Below are positions 22,011 through 30,765 of a DNA stretch of 42,345 nt, piece by piece. Position 1 is the stretch's first letter; the number at the start of each line of letters is the position of its first letter. Location: positions 1 to 42,345 of the IMG/VR virus record IMGVR_UViG_3300010403_000013. One strand, 5' to 3'. This stretch comes from a virus. Under the pieces are notes generated by a model. It was not told the DNA's origin. It made no database searches and was given only the letters and a program-made list of their open reading frames with translations. Position numbers and translations under genes: made by a program.

Positions 22011-23834
22011 CTAATTACTCCCTGCTGTCATTTGGCTATAATGGAGAGAATTAATTTGTCTTTGAATAGCTTCAGCAGGGGAATTGGTATTTATCTTAAC
22101 ATCTAAATTATTCGTATAAGATCTTTGGTCGTTTTTATTAAGAGTTTGATCGCCAGGTGCCGTAGCATCTGCTCTGGCCCTATTTTCACTCGTAATGGTT
22201 TTAGCAAATTGATTGGCACCCATATTCTGACTATTTTGGTATTTTTCCGCATATTTTGAAATTGACGGTAGCAATGTTTCAGACAGCGTCAATATCGGAT
22301 TAGCAATTGGCATAGGCGAGTTAATAGGTTCTAAGATTCTTCCGCCTTCAGGCATTGATGTAGGTGGAAGTTGCGATCTACCTTTAATTGCTGGTCTTGG
22401 CGAAGCTCCCGTGCTTCTTTCTTTTTTTCTTTTAAGGACTTCTTCATCAGACAGATACATGTCGTCATATATTGTTTGAATGCCTTCCTTATCTGGAAGT
22501 CCTTTGGCTACCTTGTCTAATCCGATTCCCTTGCCATTCGTATAAGCAGCAATCAAGTTATCTGCAAAAGGCAATGCCTCCTTTAGGCCTTCAATCACTG
22601 CTGTTACGATCGCCTTTGGAATATTTATAAAAATTGCTTTAATAGCGCCTGGAATAAAACCTTCTAAAAATCCTTTTAAAAGATCAAAGATAATTGGAAT
22701 AGATTTGAATAATATATTTAGAAGGAGTTCAGGAAGATTTGCTAGACCCTTGCCAAGGATGCTTCCGATCAATTCACCTAGGTTTCCAGCACCGGTCAAT
22801 TCCCCTAGAAAGCTTCTTTCGCCTTTTAGGAAAAAGAAAAAATCTTGAACTAAAAGCGCCGCATCAATGATGAAATCGCCTATCGTGTCTAACGCTTTCT
22901 CGGCTCCACCGCCAAGATCAAATGCACCGAAGAATGATTTTCTAACTATGTCAAATGAATCAGCAACCTTTTCACCAAAGGCCGTGAAGCTTGGCAGAAG
23001 CTTATTAATGGTGACCGTTAGGTCTTTGAAAATCGGGATCAAAGACTGAATTATAGGTCCACCAATATTATCAAATATGTCCGACCAAGCATTTCCTAAT
23101 TGAGCCGCAGCTCCAGCATAAGTATTTAGATTCTTAGCAGCCGAGCCAGAGAACCTTCTATTCATCAGCTCTACTGCCTTGCCGGCTTTGAGCTGCTCGT
23201 CGGTCAGATCTTTGATTTCTGGAACATACTTTTGAACTTCTTTGGTCATCCCAGAAAAGGATGCCGTCATTGCCTGGACGCCTTCGGGAATTGACTTACC
23301 CGTGGCAGCCGCAAAATCAATTCCTGATTGAACTGCTAGTTTAGCTTGAGCATTAGTAAGACCAAGGGCTTTAGCTTGAGCTAGCATCGAAATCGTCGTG
23401 CCGGTGGAAGCAGTGGATGTCTTTTGCATTTCAGATGCAAAGGCCTTCATGTCCTCCATCGCACCTTCGCTATTTTCACCCGTTATGCTAAGCGCCGTGG
23501 AAAGATTTCGTAAGGCTTGCTCCGAGCCCGATGCCTCATCAATAGCTCGATCGATGGTTCCAGTCAGGGAATCTATTGCTTTATTGGCAAGGTTAAAACC
23601 AATGCCTATTGCTTGGCCTATTACCAATCCTTTAACGAGATTCGATATCGTCGATAGAGTCGAACCCATCTGACTGAGTTTTGCACTAAGACTATTGGCA
23701 GCGCCGGCCTGATCTTTCAGTTCCTTGGTTGCCTTGTCGGCACTCCTCCCGAGAGCATCCTCATCCTTCTTGGCCTTTTCAGCGCCTTGAAGGCTTACCT
23801 TTATGACGAGTTCTTTTAGGACGTTATCTGCCAC
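22011..23834 (-). CDS. Tape measure protein, 607 aa
   Basis: The gene starts at GTG 23834, inside the end of the frameshifted chaperone extension. The product is mostly helical, with a coiled-coil head (LQGAEKAKKDEDALGRSADK), Ala/Gly-rich hydrophobic helices (LVKGLVIGQAIGIGFNLANK, and 350-400), and a TMP-like core (EVQKYVPEIKDLTDEQLKAG KAVELMNRRFSGSAAKN). At about 0.15 nm per residue it would set a tail of roughly 90 nm. No lytic transglycosylase motif is visible. It is the only long helical protein between chaperone and baseplate. Confidence 0.9.
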   Translation of the reverse strand: MADNVLKELVIKVSLQGAEKAKKDEDALGRSADKATKELKDQAGAANSLSAKLSQMGSTLSTISNLVKGLVIGQAIGIGFNLANKAIDSLTGTIDRAIDEASGSEQALRNLSTALSITGENSEGAMEDMKAFASEMQKTSTASTGTTISMLAQAKALGLTNAQAKLAVQSGIDFAAATGKSIPEGVQAMTASFSGMTKEVQKYVPEIKDLTDEQLKAGKAVELMNRRFSGSAAKNLNTYAGAAAQLGNAWSDIFDNIGGPIIQSLIPIFKDLTVTINKLLPSFTAFGEKVADSFDIVRKSFFGAFDLGGGAEKALDTIGDFIIDAALLVQDFFFFLKGERSFLGELTGAGNLGELIGSILGKGLANLPELLLNILFKSIPIIFDLLKGFLEGFIPGAIKAIFINIPKAIVTAVIEGLKEALPFADNLIAAYTNGKGIGLDKVAKGLPDKEGIQTIYDDMYLSDEEVLKRKKERSTGASPRPAIKGRSQLPPTSMPEGGRILEPINSPMPIANPILTLSETLLPSISKYAEKYQNSQNMGANQFAKTITSENRARADATAPGDQTLNKNDQRSYTNNLDVKINTNSPAEAIQRQINSLHYSQMTAGSN

Positions 23835-24443
23835 GTTTAGACCTCGCTCTTTCCATTTCCTCGATGCGTTCTTTTATATTCAAAATCTCATGAGCATCGA
23901 AGAGATCTTCTATCGTCATCCGTTGAAGGTCCGAAAATGAAATAAGGCCAGCTGTGACTGGCCTCCATAGAAATAGGTCAACCTTATGACTATGGATGCC
24001 GTAGGCGCTCAGCCCTCCGCCTTCAGCTGCTGGCCAGTAGCGACTATTGCTTCCATTATCTGGGAAAAAAAATCCCCAAAATTATGCTTAACGACCTCCC
24101 CACAAAGCTGGAGCGTAAAAGCATACTGAGACAGATCCTTTTCACTTACCTTTACCCCATCCACGAGACAGACCGAAGTCAGCTGCCTTATAAGCGCGAT
24201 GAGCTCTTCGGCTGTCAGGTCACTGAAAAAATCAGAAAACCCCTTGGCGATATCACCCGATTTAAATGAACCAAGGAGCGGACTAATCGACTTTGAAAGC
24301 TTATGGATTATCTTCCAGCCTTCGATGGCTGAAAACTTTCCTATGCTGCATTGTCTGTCCATGATTGTGATCTCATGGAGAGCCATCTTGCTTGGTTCAT
24401 CGATCAAGGTTGAACGTTTACTATTAACCTGGCGTTGAGACAT
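23824..24443 (-). CDS. Tail assembly chaperone, long form made by -1 frameshift, 206 aa
   Basis: Ribosomes that slip -1 on T_TTT_TTT (24066-24072) leave the 144-residue frame after residue 126. They add 80 residues beginning FPDNGSNSRYWPAAEGGG and ending MERARSKRGR, stopping at TAA 23824-23826. The added part is protein-like throughout (VDLFLWRPVTAGLISFSDLQ, then IEDLFDAHEILNIKERIEEM). It overlaps the start of the tape measure gene. This is the known G/GT (lambda) or E/E' (P2) arrangement, in which a short and a long chaperone coat the tape measure protein. Confidence 0.9.
24009..24443 (-). CDS. Tail assembly chaperone, short form, 144 aa
   Basis: From ATG 24443 (GGTGG six bases upstream) the product is an acidic helical protein with LHEITIMDRQCSIGKFSAIE GWKIIHKLSKSISPLLG and SDLTAEELIALIRQLTSVCL, the look of DUF-type tail chaperones of DUF3383-sheath phages. 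It lies between tube and tape measure, and its frame contains the slippery run near its end. It ends at TGA 24009-24011 when no slip occurs. Confidence 0.85.
   Translation of the reverse strand: MSQRQVNSKRSTLIDEPSKMALHEITIMDRQCSIGKFSAIEGWKIIHKLSKSISPLLGSFKSGDIAKGFSDFFSDLTAEELIALIRQLTSVCLVDGVKVSEKDLSQYAFTLQLCGEVVKHNFGDFFSQIMEAIVATGQQLKAEG
24065..24072 (-). other. Slippery run for programmed -1 frameshift
   Basis: The coding strand reads GAT TTT TTT TCC, so a perfect T_TTT_TTT heptamer lies in the zero frame. The -1 frame stays open for 81 codons to 23824. A GC-rich stretch with possible pairing (TGGCCAGCAGCTGAAGGCGG) follows 25-45 bases downstream and could form a stimulating structure. Confidence 0.85.
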
Positions 24444-24861
24444 TATTTCCACCAATAAATGCTAGGAGAGTATCGGTTCTAATAACCCATTCCCTCGTTT
24501 GAACTGTTTTACCAAAGGCAGCATCAGGGAATTTTTCAATAAAACATGTGTCTGCCGTAAATAGCGTTGTCCCCAAGTTATCCTTAATGAGCATCGGAAA
24601 AAGGCCGCTGTTGGTAGCCTCATCTGCTAAGGCTAGCGTTGAAAGCTCATCGTTAGATGGTGATGTCTGTTGAAGGGAAATTGTGATGGTTCCACTTCTG
24701 TCATTTGATTTGACGCGAGTCCCCTCGCCATCGGCACCAACCACAAGCTCATAAGCCGTATTGGTTCTAGCCACGGTGACAAGGTTATCGGCAAAGCCGC
24801 GCATGATATAGGGACCTGCGATTATCGAAAGCTCTTTAGGATCAAACGTGAAGAGCGACAA
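24424..24861 (-). CDS. Tail tube protein (DUF3277 type), 145 aa
   Basis: The sequence FTFDPKELSIIAGPYIMRGF, then DNLVTVARTNTAYELVVGAD GEGTRVKSNDRSGTITISL and SPSNDELSTLALADE is the DUF3277 tube signature found after DUF3383 sheath genes. The later TREWVIRTDTLLAFIGGN is the usual closing strand. Its last 20 bases overlap the chaperone gene. Many copies would form the inner tail tube. Confidence 0.9.
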   Translation of the reverse strand: MSLFTFDPKELSIIAGPYIMRGFADNLVTVARTNTAYELVVGADGEGTRVKSNDRSGTITISLQQTSPSNDELSTLALADEATNSGLFPMLIKDNLGTTLFTADTCFIEKFPDAAFGKTVQTREWVIRTDTLLAFIGGNNVSTPG

Positions 24862-24873
24862 GATACACCTCCC

Positions 24874-25905
24874 TTAGGCTATGATGGTTCCGTGAATTTT
24901 GACTGTGTGGATAGCTCCAGCAGTTTCGGCTACAAACTCAATCGTCTGAAGGAGTCGGTTGCTCTTATCCACAGGATTTACCTCGCTTGCAAGAGGCGCC
25001 GTCACGACTGGTTTTGGATTATCTGTTAGATATCCATCCTTCACTGATTGACCAAGGCGAGCATAGACCGTGTTAACGATAAGATTGATCCCGTTGTTTG
25101 TGAAAGGGATTTTGAGCTGAGCTGCCATTACGGCAAAAACGTCCTCAGCCATTCTCGTCTTAAGGTAGAGGGCTCCGATGTAGGTATCGATGAAGCCAGA
25201 GGTAGCGCCGTAAGCCCACCCTTGATAAGTAATGGGACGTCCGGCCACAATCGGATAATAGTTAATATGGTTAGCTAAAAGTATTGTTTCATCAGTGGAT
25301 GAAGGGTTAGCTGCTTCAACGTTTTCAAGGGTCTTATAAGCACCCGTATAAGAGCCAGGGATATACGCCAAAAGCCTTGATGCCGTTGCTACGTCAAGAT
25401 ACTTTAAATTTGGACTTACCGATTGACTGAAAAAGAGTGCTGAATAGCTGGTGACAGCAATCGGCAAATCGGCGGTTGAGGTAATCCTAAAGAATCCGTA
25501 CTTATCATTAGCTCCAACCCAAGCGATCGCATCATCAATGGCATCAGGGTCGGTCGATTCCATCGAAACACCAAACCAATCGCTATTACTAGAGGCAGCT
25601 AACGCTAGATCAGTTGAAGGCGTCAAGGCATTCGCGGTCAGCTGCTTTGCAATATAGAGAGTAGGAATCGAAGGCTTTTGAGCAAAGGCCGTTTGAGCCA
25701 TTTTCTCAACTGGTGAAGCCGTCACGATCAAAGGATCATCAGCTACGTCTTGATAGGTGCTATAGCTTTTCACCAAGCCGTCAGTCCAGCCAACTGCAAA
25801 GGATGGCTCAAGACCTAAGATCAAAAGGCTATTAAATCCCTTTCTAGCCAGGGAACTAGATTGAACGTCAACCGTGATTTGAACTATATCCGAAATTTCT
25901 GGCAT
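24874..25905 (-). CDS. Tail sheath protein (DUF3383 type), 343 aa
   Basis: A DUF3383-type sheath is shown by SSSLARKGFNSLLILGLEPS, the YSTYQDVADDP element, a central alpha/beta domain (DDAIAWVGANDKYGFFRI) and the late NHINYYPIVAGRPITYQGWA segment. The C-terminal strand ETAGAIHTVKIHGTIIA would link sheath subunits. At 343 residues it is near the shorter end for the family. It is the best evidence that the tail is contractile. Confidence 0.9.
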   Translation of the reverse strand: MPEISDIVQITVDVQSSSLARKGFNSLLILGLEPSFAVGWTDGLVKSYSTYQDVADDPLIVTASPVEKMAQTAFAQKPSIPTLYIAKQLTANALTPSTDLALAASSNSDWFGVSMESTDPDAIDDAIAWVGANDKYGFFRITSTADLPIAVTSYSALFFSQSVSPNLKYLDVATASRLLAYIPGSYTGAYKTLENVEAANPSSTDETILLANHINYYPIVAGRPITYQGWAYGATSGFIDTYIGALYLKTRMAEDVFAVMAAQLKIPFTNNGINLIVNTVYARLGQSVKDGYLTDNPKPVVTAPLASEVNPVDKSNRLLQTIEFVAETAGAIHTVKIHGTIIA

Positions 25906-25920
25906 CTGACTGCCTCCAAA

Positions 25921-26424
25921 TTATGGTGAATTTATCCAGTCGATAGGAGAAACTTTGTCAAAGTAGTCACTCGAAAGCTCAACGCTCGAACCATCCTCAA
26001 GATTTGCCAATATGAAGATGTCGAACGACGCTCGCTTTTCAAAGCTATCGCTCATAAGAAGACTAAGGTCTCTAACGAGTCCCTTAGACATAATACTTGC
26101 CGATACGATTGACCTTAAAAGATCTCTATGCTTTTGCCAAGCCAATCTCGAATTAAGGGAACAGGCCTCCTCGAAGGCATTGTCACCATAGCAGTTAATG
26201 GAAAATATGAGCTCGCGGAAGCCGTACCATGCGGTCTCGTTTTTTTGCTTATCAAAGACGGTCCAATCAAATTGCTCGGCCGTAGCAGAAGAAAATTTCA
26301 CTGCCGTATATGGGAGTTTTGGCCTTGGTGCATTCGGTCTTTCTATGATGACCTGACCGTTAGTTCCAGCCTGATTTATAACTTGATAGAGAGCGTTTTC
26401 AATTTTTGATATAGGCATTGTCAT
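25921..26424 (-). CDS. Neck terminator / tail-completion protein (LIC_12616-like), 167 aa
   Basis: RPNAPRPKLPYTAVKFSSAT and the segment AWYGFRELIFSINCYGDNAF EEA fit the Gp12-like neck-terminator family that lies just before the sheath gene in this phage type. The start overlaps the upstream stop (ATGA). It should cap the tail and join it to the head connector. The C-terminal half (FEKRASFDIFILANLEDG) gives the closing beta-hairpin. Confidence 0.75.
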   Translation of the reverse strand: MTMPISKIENALYQVINQAGTNGQVIIERPNAPRPKLPYTAVKFSSATAEQFDWTVFDKQKNETAWYGFRELIFSINCYGDNAFEEACSLNSRLAWQKHRDLLRSIVSASIMSKGLVRDLSLLMSDSFEKRASFDIFILANLEDGSSVELSSDYFDKVSPIDWINSP

Positions 26425-26957
26425 TTTGCGTCTCCCTTCACGACCTGATAGGAGATCGAAGCACGGAGCTGACCAGTATCAATGAGTGGTTTTGCATTTC
26501 CTCTTTTATTTTTCCCGCCTCGAAATGGATCTTTTAAAGCCTCCCAGGAATTCGAGGTGAATTTAGCCTTAACCTTATCAGCCATCCATTGTCCCACGAT
26601 GGAGAAAACCTTAACTTGTTCGGCCTCGGATGCTCCATAGGTTTCCCCTTGCATTTTTAAGGCTTTCTTAAATACCTGAAAGAGCTTCTCATTGTTTTCA
26701 TTAAAGGTAGACCTCAGATAACTCCGTTCAGGAATATTCTTTGGCTCGTAGCCATACTCATGGACAGCGGCAACTTTGAGGAGTGACCCAGCATCAGGAG
26801 CATCTCTTCGTTTTTTCGATGCAGCCGATGAGTCAGGTCCCGACATGGCTGGATCAGCTACGATTCCAACATGGACGGTTCTGTTCGAGGTAATAAGCTC
26901 CTGAAGCCATCTTTCGACTTTCTTATGCTCTATTACTTCTACAGAATTTTCAGCCAT
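26421..26957 (-). CDS. Head-tail joining protein, gpG/HK97 gp10-like, 178 aa
   Basis: VAAVHEYGYEPKNIPERSYL RSTF in the middle and PLIDTGQLRASISYQVVKG at the end are the signature of the virion-morphogenesis (Mu gpG, HK97 gp10) family. The N-terminal part has VHVGIVADPAMSGPDSSAAS and a basic stretch. It binds the tail end or the connector during joining. It overlaps the next gene upstream by eight bases. Confidence 0.85.
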   Translation of the reverse strand: MAENSVEVIEHKKVERWLQELITSNRTVHVGIVADPAMSGPDSSAASKKRRDAPDAGSLLKVAAVHEYGYEPKNIPERSYLRSTFNENNEKLFQVFKKALKMQGETYGASEAEQVKVFSIVGQWMADKVKAKFTSNSWEALKDPFRGGKNKRGNAKPLIDTGQLRASISYQVVKGDAK

Positions 26958-27300
26958 CTTTGCCCACCATCGTTACTTTCCAATGAGGGATAAGAAAATC
27001 CCATCGCTCCCAAGCGAGCATTGCAAAACGTTGACCTCTATATAAAAACTCCGCTGCATCAGTTAGGCGATCATTGATCAAGGTCTGAATCAAAGGCGTT
27101 TCGGTATACATCTTATAAGTATCCTGGGTCCGAAAGCCTTCCGGCAGGAGCTGCCTCTCTGCCATAGATAGCCTCTGCATCGAAGCCATTATCCTCTCTT
27201 CCGTTTCCGAGCCAGCAACATAGAGGCCATCCTCGTATCGATCGCCTGAGCGATAGTAGACTTTGATTTCCTCTAGGATCCTCTTTGATAGCTTTCCCAT
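26950..27300 (-). CDS. Head closure (stopper-like) protein, about 116 aa
   Basis: The product reads TQDTYKMYTETPLIQTLIND, then AAEFLYRGQRFAMLAWERWD FLIPHWKVTMVGKDG, the beta-barrel pattern of head-closure/stopper proteins that follow the adaptor. Either ATG 27300 or GTG 27306 may be the start; neither has a clear ribosome site, and both depend on coupling to the upstream stop. Its position between adaptor and gpG-like gene supports the call. Confidence 0.65.
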   Translation of the reverse strand: MGKLSKRILEEIKVYYRSGDRYEDGLYVAGSETEERIMASMQRLSMAERQLLPEGFRTQDTYKMYTETPLIQTLINDRLTDAAEFLYRGQRFAMLAWERWDFLIPHWKVTMVGKDG

Positions 27301-27302
27301 GG

Positions 27303-27749
27303 TCACGTCACAATGGGAGTTGGTTTAGAGGTTTTCATGAGTGCCATGAATTGCCTTCCGTAAACGCTTTCCCCTAGCCACCCAGCCATGATTGAATCAA
27401 TCGCAGATCCTCCCGAGGAGTGCGATGAAGAGTCACCATAGCTAAATGAAATATCCCCTACCGACTCCGAGGTAACTGGACCAGAGGCCGTATCCGAAGG
27501 AGTCGATCCAGCGCCTGATCCGCTTGAGGTATCAGAATCTTTGGGTCCGTAGGTATAATAGTGAGCTATCAAAAGACCTAAGCCATGAGTGAACTTTCGA
27601 TCAGGAAGATAGCAAGGATTGGACGATAGCCATGCCTCTGAGAGCATCGTTTTCAATGCATTGAACTCAGTAGGATTGCTGGTCCTAAGCGTATATTGAC
27701 TGTTTGTGATCAAGTCAACGTAGGTTGGCGTCACCTGCGCTAATCCCAT
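27303..27749 (-). CDS. Head-tail adaptor protein (DUF4054-like), 148 aa
   Basis: I use ATG 27749 (GGAG six bases upstream) rather than the TTG at 27761. The C-terminal WLGESVYGRQFMALMKTSKP with GPVTSESVGDISFSYG before it, and the HGLGLLIAHYYTYGPK helix, fit DUF4054 adaptors. A Ser/Gly/Thr-rich insertion lies near residues 70-105. It binds the portal ring and receives the stopper. It overlaps the previous gene by 35 bases. Confidence 0.8.
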   Translation of the reverse strand: MGLAQVTPTYVDLITNSQYTLRTSNPTEFNALKTMLSEAWLSSNPCYLPDRKFTHGLGLLIAHYYTYGPKDSDTSSGSGAGSTPSDTASGPVTSESVGDISFSYGDSSSHSSGGSAIDSIMAGWLGESVYGRQFMALMKTSKPTPIVT

Positions 27750-28089
27750 CCTCTTCTCCAATCATGACCTTTTTACTTTTTCCAGGTTCACTTTTCATGA
27801 TTTTCAGCTGCTCGAAAGCCGCAGCCCTTACGGGTCCCTTGACGTTCTTTTCATCCGATAGCCAATCTTCTAAAAGCTTAATTGAATAAGTTTTTTTGAT
27901 AACGGCTACAGTTGGCTTTAATGTTTTATTGATAGCCAGAATGCCTTGATCAATAAGATCTAGGATTGGTCCACCGTAACTAGGTTGGAGCTTATCCCAT
28001 ACCTCGGGATCGACCTTATTCATTCCAGGTATCAAAATAAGAGGACCTAATGTCCTCACACATGCCTCAGTGTTTTCAATTAAGAGCAT
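27715..28089 (-). CDS. Hypothetical head protein, 124 aa
   Basis: The gene lies between capsid and adaptor and shares one base with the capsid stop (TAATG). It reads TLGPLILIPGMNKVDPEVWD KLQ, then a helical middle and a basic, Gly-rich end. Small proteins with the LIPG-N-V form occur at this place in many head modules, but no role is known to me. It may be a capsid-associated or connector-assembly protein. Confidence 0.65.
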   Translation of the reverse strand: MLLIENTEACVRTLGPLILIPGMNKVDPEVWDKLQPSYGGPILDLIDQGILAINKTLKPTVAVIKKTYSIKLLEDWLSDEKNVKGPVRAAAFEQLKIMKSEPGKSKKVMIGEEDGISAGDANLR

Positions 28090-29012
28090 TAGATCCCGTT
28101 TCCTTGAGCAATTGATTTTGGATAATAAACAATTGTTCCAGCCGTTCTACCGTGAACGGGTACTTCGAACATGAGAGCATGCTCTTGCACTGGCAAAAAC
28201 TCAGTCTCTTGTGGAACCTCAAGAGTTAGCTTATCTGGGTTTCTATCGTATAGAATAGCAACGTCAACCCCTGATGGTCCTGCGCCTTTAAGGTTCCAAA
28301 CAGGAATGATTTCTCTCACCCAAGGATTGCTTGAAAGGATGAAGTTCAAAATCGTCGTATCACTCGTAGGAGATCTAGGAGTGGTGGCAATATGAGTATA
28401 TTGGCCTTCTGGCAATAGAAGGGTATTTGGAGTTTCAATTCCATTGGTTGTATCGCGAATTGCAGCAACCAAAATTCCAACATCAGCAATGATCTCATCG
28501 GGGGTTTTTGTTACCCAGGTTGTAAAGGTGCTCGCGCCAGCCGGAATGGTTGGTTTGATGGTATTTGGATGATTGATGAAGGGAACAATATTGGTGCTCG
28601 TATCACCATAGAACGCTAGGTCGTTCTCAAGCTTGGCCATCTGATAGCGCGCAGCATTGGCTTTGCGCTGCTCCAAAGGCTTACCTGCCATGCGTGCCGA
28701 ACGGATATCTTGTATCGAATAGCCAAAGGAACACCCAAGTGAATAGATCTTCACCGTGGTCTCATGACCTGTGATCTCAATATTAGGCAGGTCCTGGGCA
28801 TAGGCGTGAATGAGTTTCGCGATCCCTATGTGATCATAGGATTCGTAGGTGATCGTCTTAGCACCAGTATCAGCAGTAGAATCCACAGGAAATAACTGAC
28901 GAGCCAAAAGCTGAGGATATTGCACGTCATAGCTTCTAGCCTTAACGTAATTCAATTCACGTTCAAAAAAGATTGTCTCATTCGCATCCAAATTCAAATA
29001 TTGCCGTCCCAT
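28089..29012 (-). CDS. Major capsid protein (DUF2184 type), 307 aa
   Basis: The DUF2184 type is shown by FERELNYVKARSYDVQYPQL, the segment KIYSLGCSFGYSIQDIRSAR then MAGKPLEQRKANAARYQMAK, and LENDLAFYGDTS. The end has VHGRTAGTIVYYPKSIA. It has the HK97-type arrangement of a long helix followed by A-domain strands. The length (307) is typical for the family, and the gene lies after protease/scaffold and cement genes. Confidence 0.9.
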   Translation of the reverse strand: MGRQYLNLDANETIFFERELNYVKARSYDVQYPQLLARQLFPVDSTADTGAKTITYESYDHIGIAKLIHAYAQDLPNIEITGHETTVKIYSLGCSFGYSIQDIRSARMAGKPLEQRKANAARYQMAKLENDLAFYGDTSTNIVPFINHPNTIKPTIPAGASTFTTWVTKTPDEIIADVGILVAAIRDTTNGIETPNTLLLPEGQYTHIATTPRSPTSDTTILNFILSSNPWVREIIPVWNLKGAGPSGVDVAILYDRNPDKLTLEVPQETEFLPVQEHALMFEVPVHGRTAGTIVYYPKSIAQGNGI

Positions 29013-29025
29013 TTATTTTCTCCCC

Positions 29026-29493
29026 TTATTGAAGCTCAATCATAACAAGTTGGCCTGCACCGGTAGTGGTTCCACGGAATTTTGCATATAGGTTTATATT
29101 CAAACCACCTACGTTGGCATTCGAGAATTGGCCTGAGCCATCAGGCAGAGCAAATGCATCTTCGCCAAATTCAACGGCTCCTGCAGAAAGAACCCATACG
29201 CGGCCTTTACTCATGACAGGCACCTGATCGGTTAGCTGGTAGTGGCATTCTCCCGTCAGGATATCATGAACATTAAGCTGATGAGCAAAGACTGAGATTC
29301 CAACAAAGGTATCTGACGGTGAAGTTGCTACGACAACTTGATCTGGATCAGTCGAAGAAATGGAAACCGGAAAGCCAAAAGGAATCTCGCCTCCAGCTAG
29401 CCAGCTGTCGATTTGCCGAAGGCTAAACATCTCGGCGATCATTCCAGGAATTGCCACGGCGGGCTGAGCGTTATAGGTCAGTTGTGCAACCAT
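29026..29493 (-). CDS. Capsid cement/decoration protein (Gp24-like), 155 aa
   Basis: The beta-rich product (SWLAGGEIPFGFPVSISSTD, TFVGISVFAHQLNVHD, VPVMSKGRVWVLSAGAVEFG) resembles the structural cement proteins that lie just before DUF2184 capsid genes. It shares a base with the protease/scaffold stop. It should bind the outside of the mature shell and stabilise it. Confidence 0.8.
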   Translation of the reverse strand: MVAQLTYNAQPAVAIPGMIAEMFSLRQIDSWLAGGEIPFGFPVSISSTDPDQVVVATSPSDTFVGISVFAHQLNVHDILTGECHYQLTDQVPVMSKGRVWVLSAGAVEFGEDAFALPDGSGQFSNANVGGLNINLYAKFRGTTTGAGQLVMIELQ

Positions 29494-30683
29494 TAGTTGA
29501 TCTCCTTAACGTTGGTTTTCCAGCGATTTCTAGCGTTCTGATAATGCCTAGCTTTGGCCTCTTCTAAGACCTTCTCGCTATCGTCTAAATTCACTGAGTC
29601 TCGATTAGAGATTTGCTGACCGAATTCTCGTTCGAGTTTTGGCCTATTGTTAAATGACGATAGGTCCTCAATGCAGCAATCAAAACGTACGTTGACGTAT
29701 TCGTCTGATTTTCCATCAAGAGAGATTGAAGGCCGAAGCTTTTTAATGACGGTGACCTTGATATCTCTATCTGTTTTTCCTCGAAGGTTTTCGCTTTCGC
29801 CTAAGACTTTTCTAGCCGATACCTCAAGTCCTACGCGGGCTTCAACAAGCTTATCAACGGAATCTGTCTTAAGGGATTCCTCGAGAGATTTAACCTTGTC
29901 TTGGCTTTCATCAAGCTTAGCCGCCAAAGCGTCCTTTTCCCTAGTCTCTACTTCCAGGCTTTTTTGCAGCTCTTCATTATCTCTTTGCAGTGAATTAAAG
30001 ACGATGAAGCTTGCATCATCGACTTGAAACGAGCTCCCTTTATAAGTTATCTGTTTCATTTTCTCTTTCTCCAATGGTTTATTTTCAGCAATGAGCTCGA
30101 GCCCATCACAAAGAAATTCACTTCCTTCGGCATCTAAGATGACCTTGCACTCGGCTCCTCCGCGTGCCCGATCGACTAGAGAAAGATGGTTATACCTAAT
30201 GTTTCTTTGGATGAAGTCATATGGCTGACCTTTCCAAACTCCTGGTGTTTCATCAAGGTCACAGGTATAGCCAAGAGATAGCGCTGTTTTTTTTCTAGTC
30301 TTAATTAAATCGATAGCATCAGGATTGAAAAAAGTCACCGTCTGGCGAATATAATCTTCACCGTCGCTCGTCCCTTTGACCTGGACAACCTTTGGTTTGT
30401 CGGAAGTCATCCCAACCAAATAGTTTTTTGCGTTGCTAGGGCTAACAAGCTCTGAAGGATGGTCTATCGTCGCGGGAAGGCCGATCAAGGTCGATAGGGA
30501 ATCCTGATGAAACACTTCGTCATGGATCCTCAATTGTCTGATCGGTTTTATCTCCCCGCTGTCTGTCATGGTTTGATAAGTAAAGACGCCAGTTCGCGTG
30601 AGGTTTGCCGGCACTTGGAGAAAGCCATTAGGAAGGCGCGGGAGCTCTCTTTCGTCCAATGCGATGAAGTCTCGGTTTTGCAT
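29493..30683 (-). CDS. Prohead protease fused to scaffold (DUF2213), 396 aa
   Basis: The N-terminal 190 residues match DUF2213 proteases: VPANLTRTGVFTYQTMTDSG, the IDHP box with the catalytic His, TALSLGYTCDLDETPG with the likely catalytic Ser, and YDFIQRNIRYNHLSLVDRAR GG. A linker follows, then a coiled coil of about 60 residues (LQRDNEELQKSLEVETREKD) and a charged tail, which would act as the scaffold. GGAGG lies nine bases before the ATG. Confidence 0.9.
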   Translation of the reverse strand: MQNRDFIALDERELPRLPNGFLQVPANLTRTGVFTYQTMTDSGEIKPIRQLRIHDEVFHQDSLSTLIGLPATIDHPSELVSPSNAKNYLVGMTSDKPKVVQVKGTSDGEDYIRQTVTFFNPDAIDLIKTRKKTALSLGYTCDLDETPGVWKGQPYDFIQRNIRYNHLSLVDRARGGAECKVILDAEGSEFLCDGLELIAENKPLEKEKMKQITYKGSSFQVDDASFIVFNSLQRDNEELQKSLEVETREKDALAAKLDESQDKVKSLEESLKTDSVDKLVEARVGLEVSARKVLGESENLRGKTDRDIKVTVIKKLRPSISLDGKSDEYVNVRFDCCIEDLSSFNNRPKLEREFGQQISNRDSVNLDDSEKVLEEAKARHYQNARNRWKTNVKEIN

Positions 30684-30765
30684 CCAGCAAGGCCTCCGAT
30701 CATTTTGTTTTTTTCTTCTGTGACTTTACCTCACGTTGAAGTGAATATGCAATTGCTGCGGCTTA

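Noticed and set aside
22011-23834. Lysis domain within the tape measure protein
   Set aside because: No transglycosylase, lysozyme or peptidase motif could be seen in the sequence.
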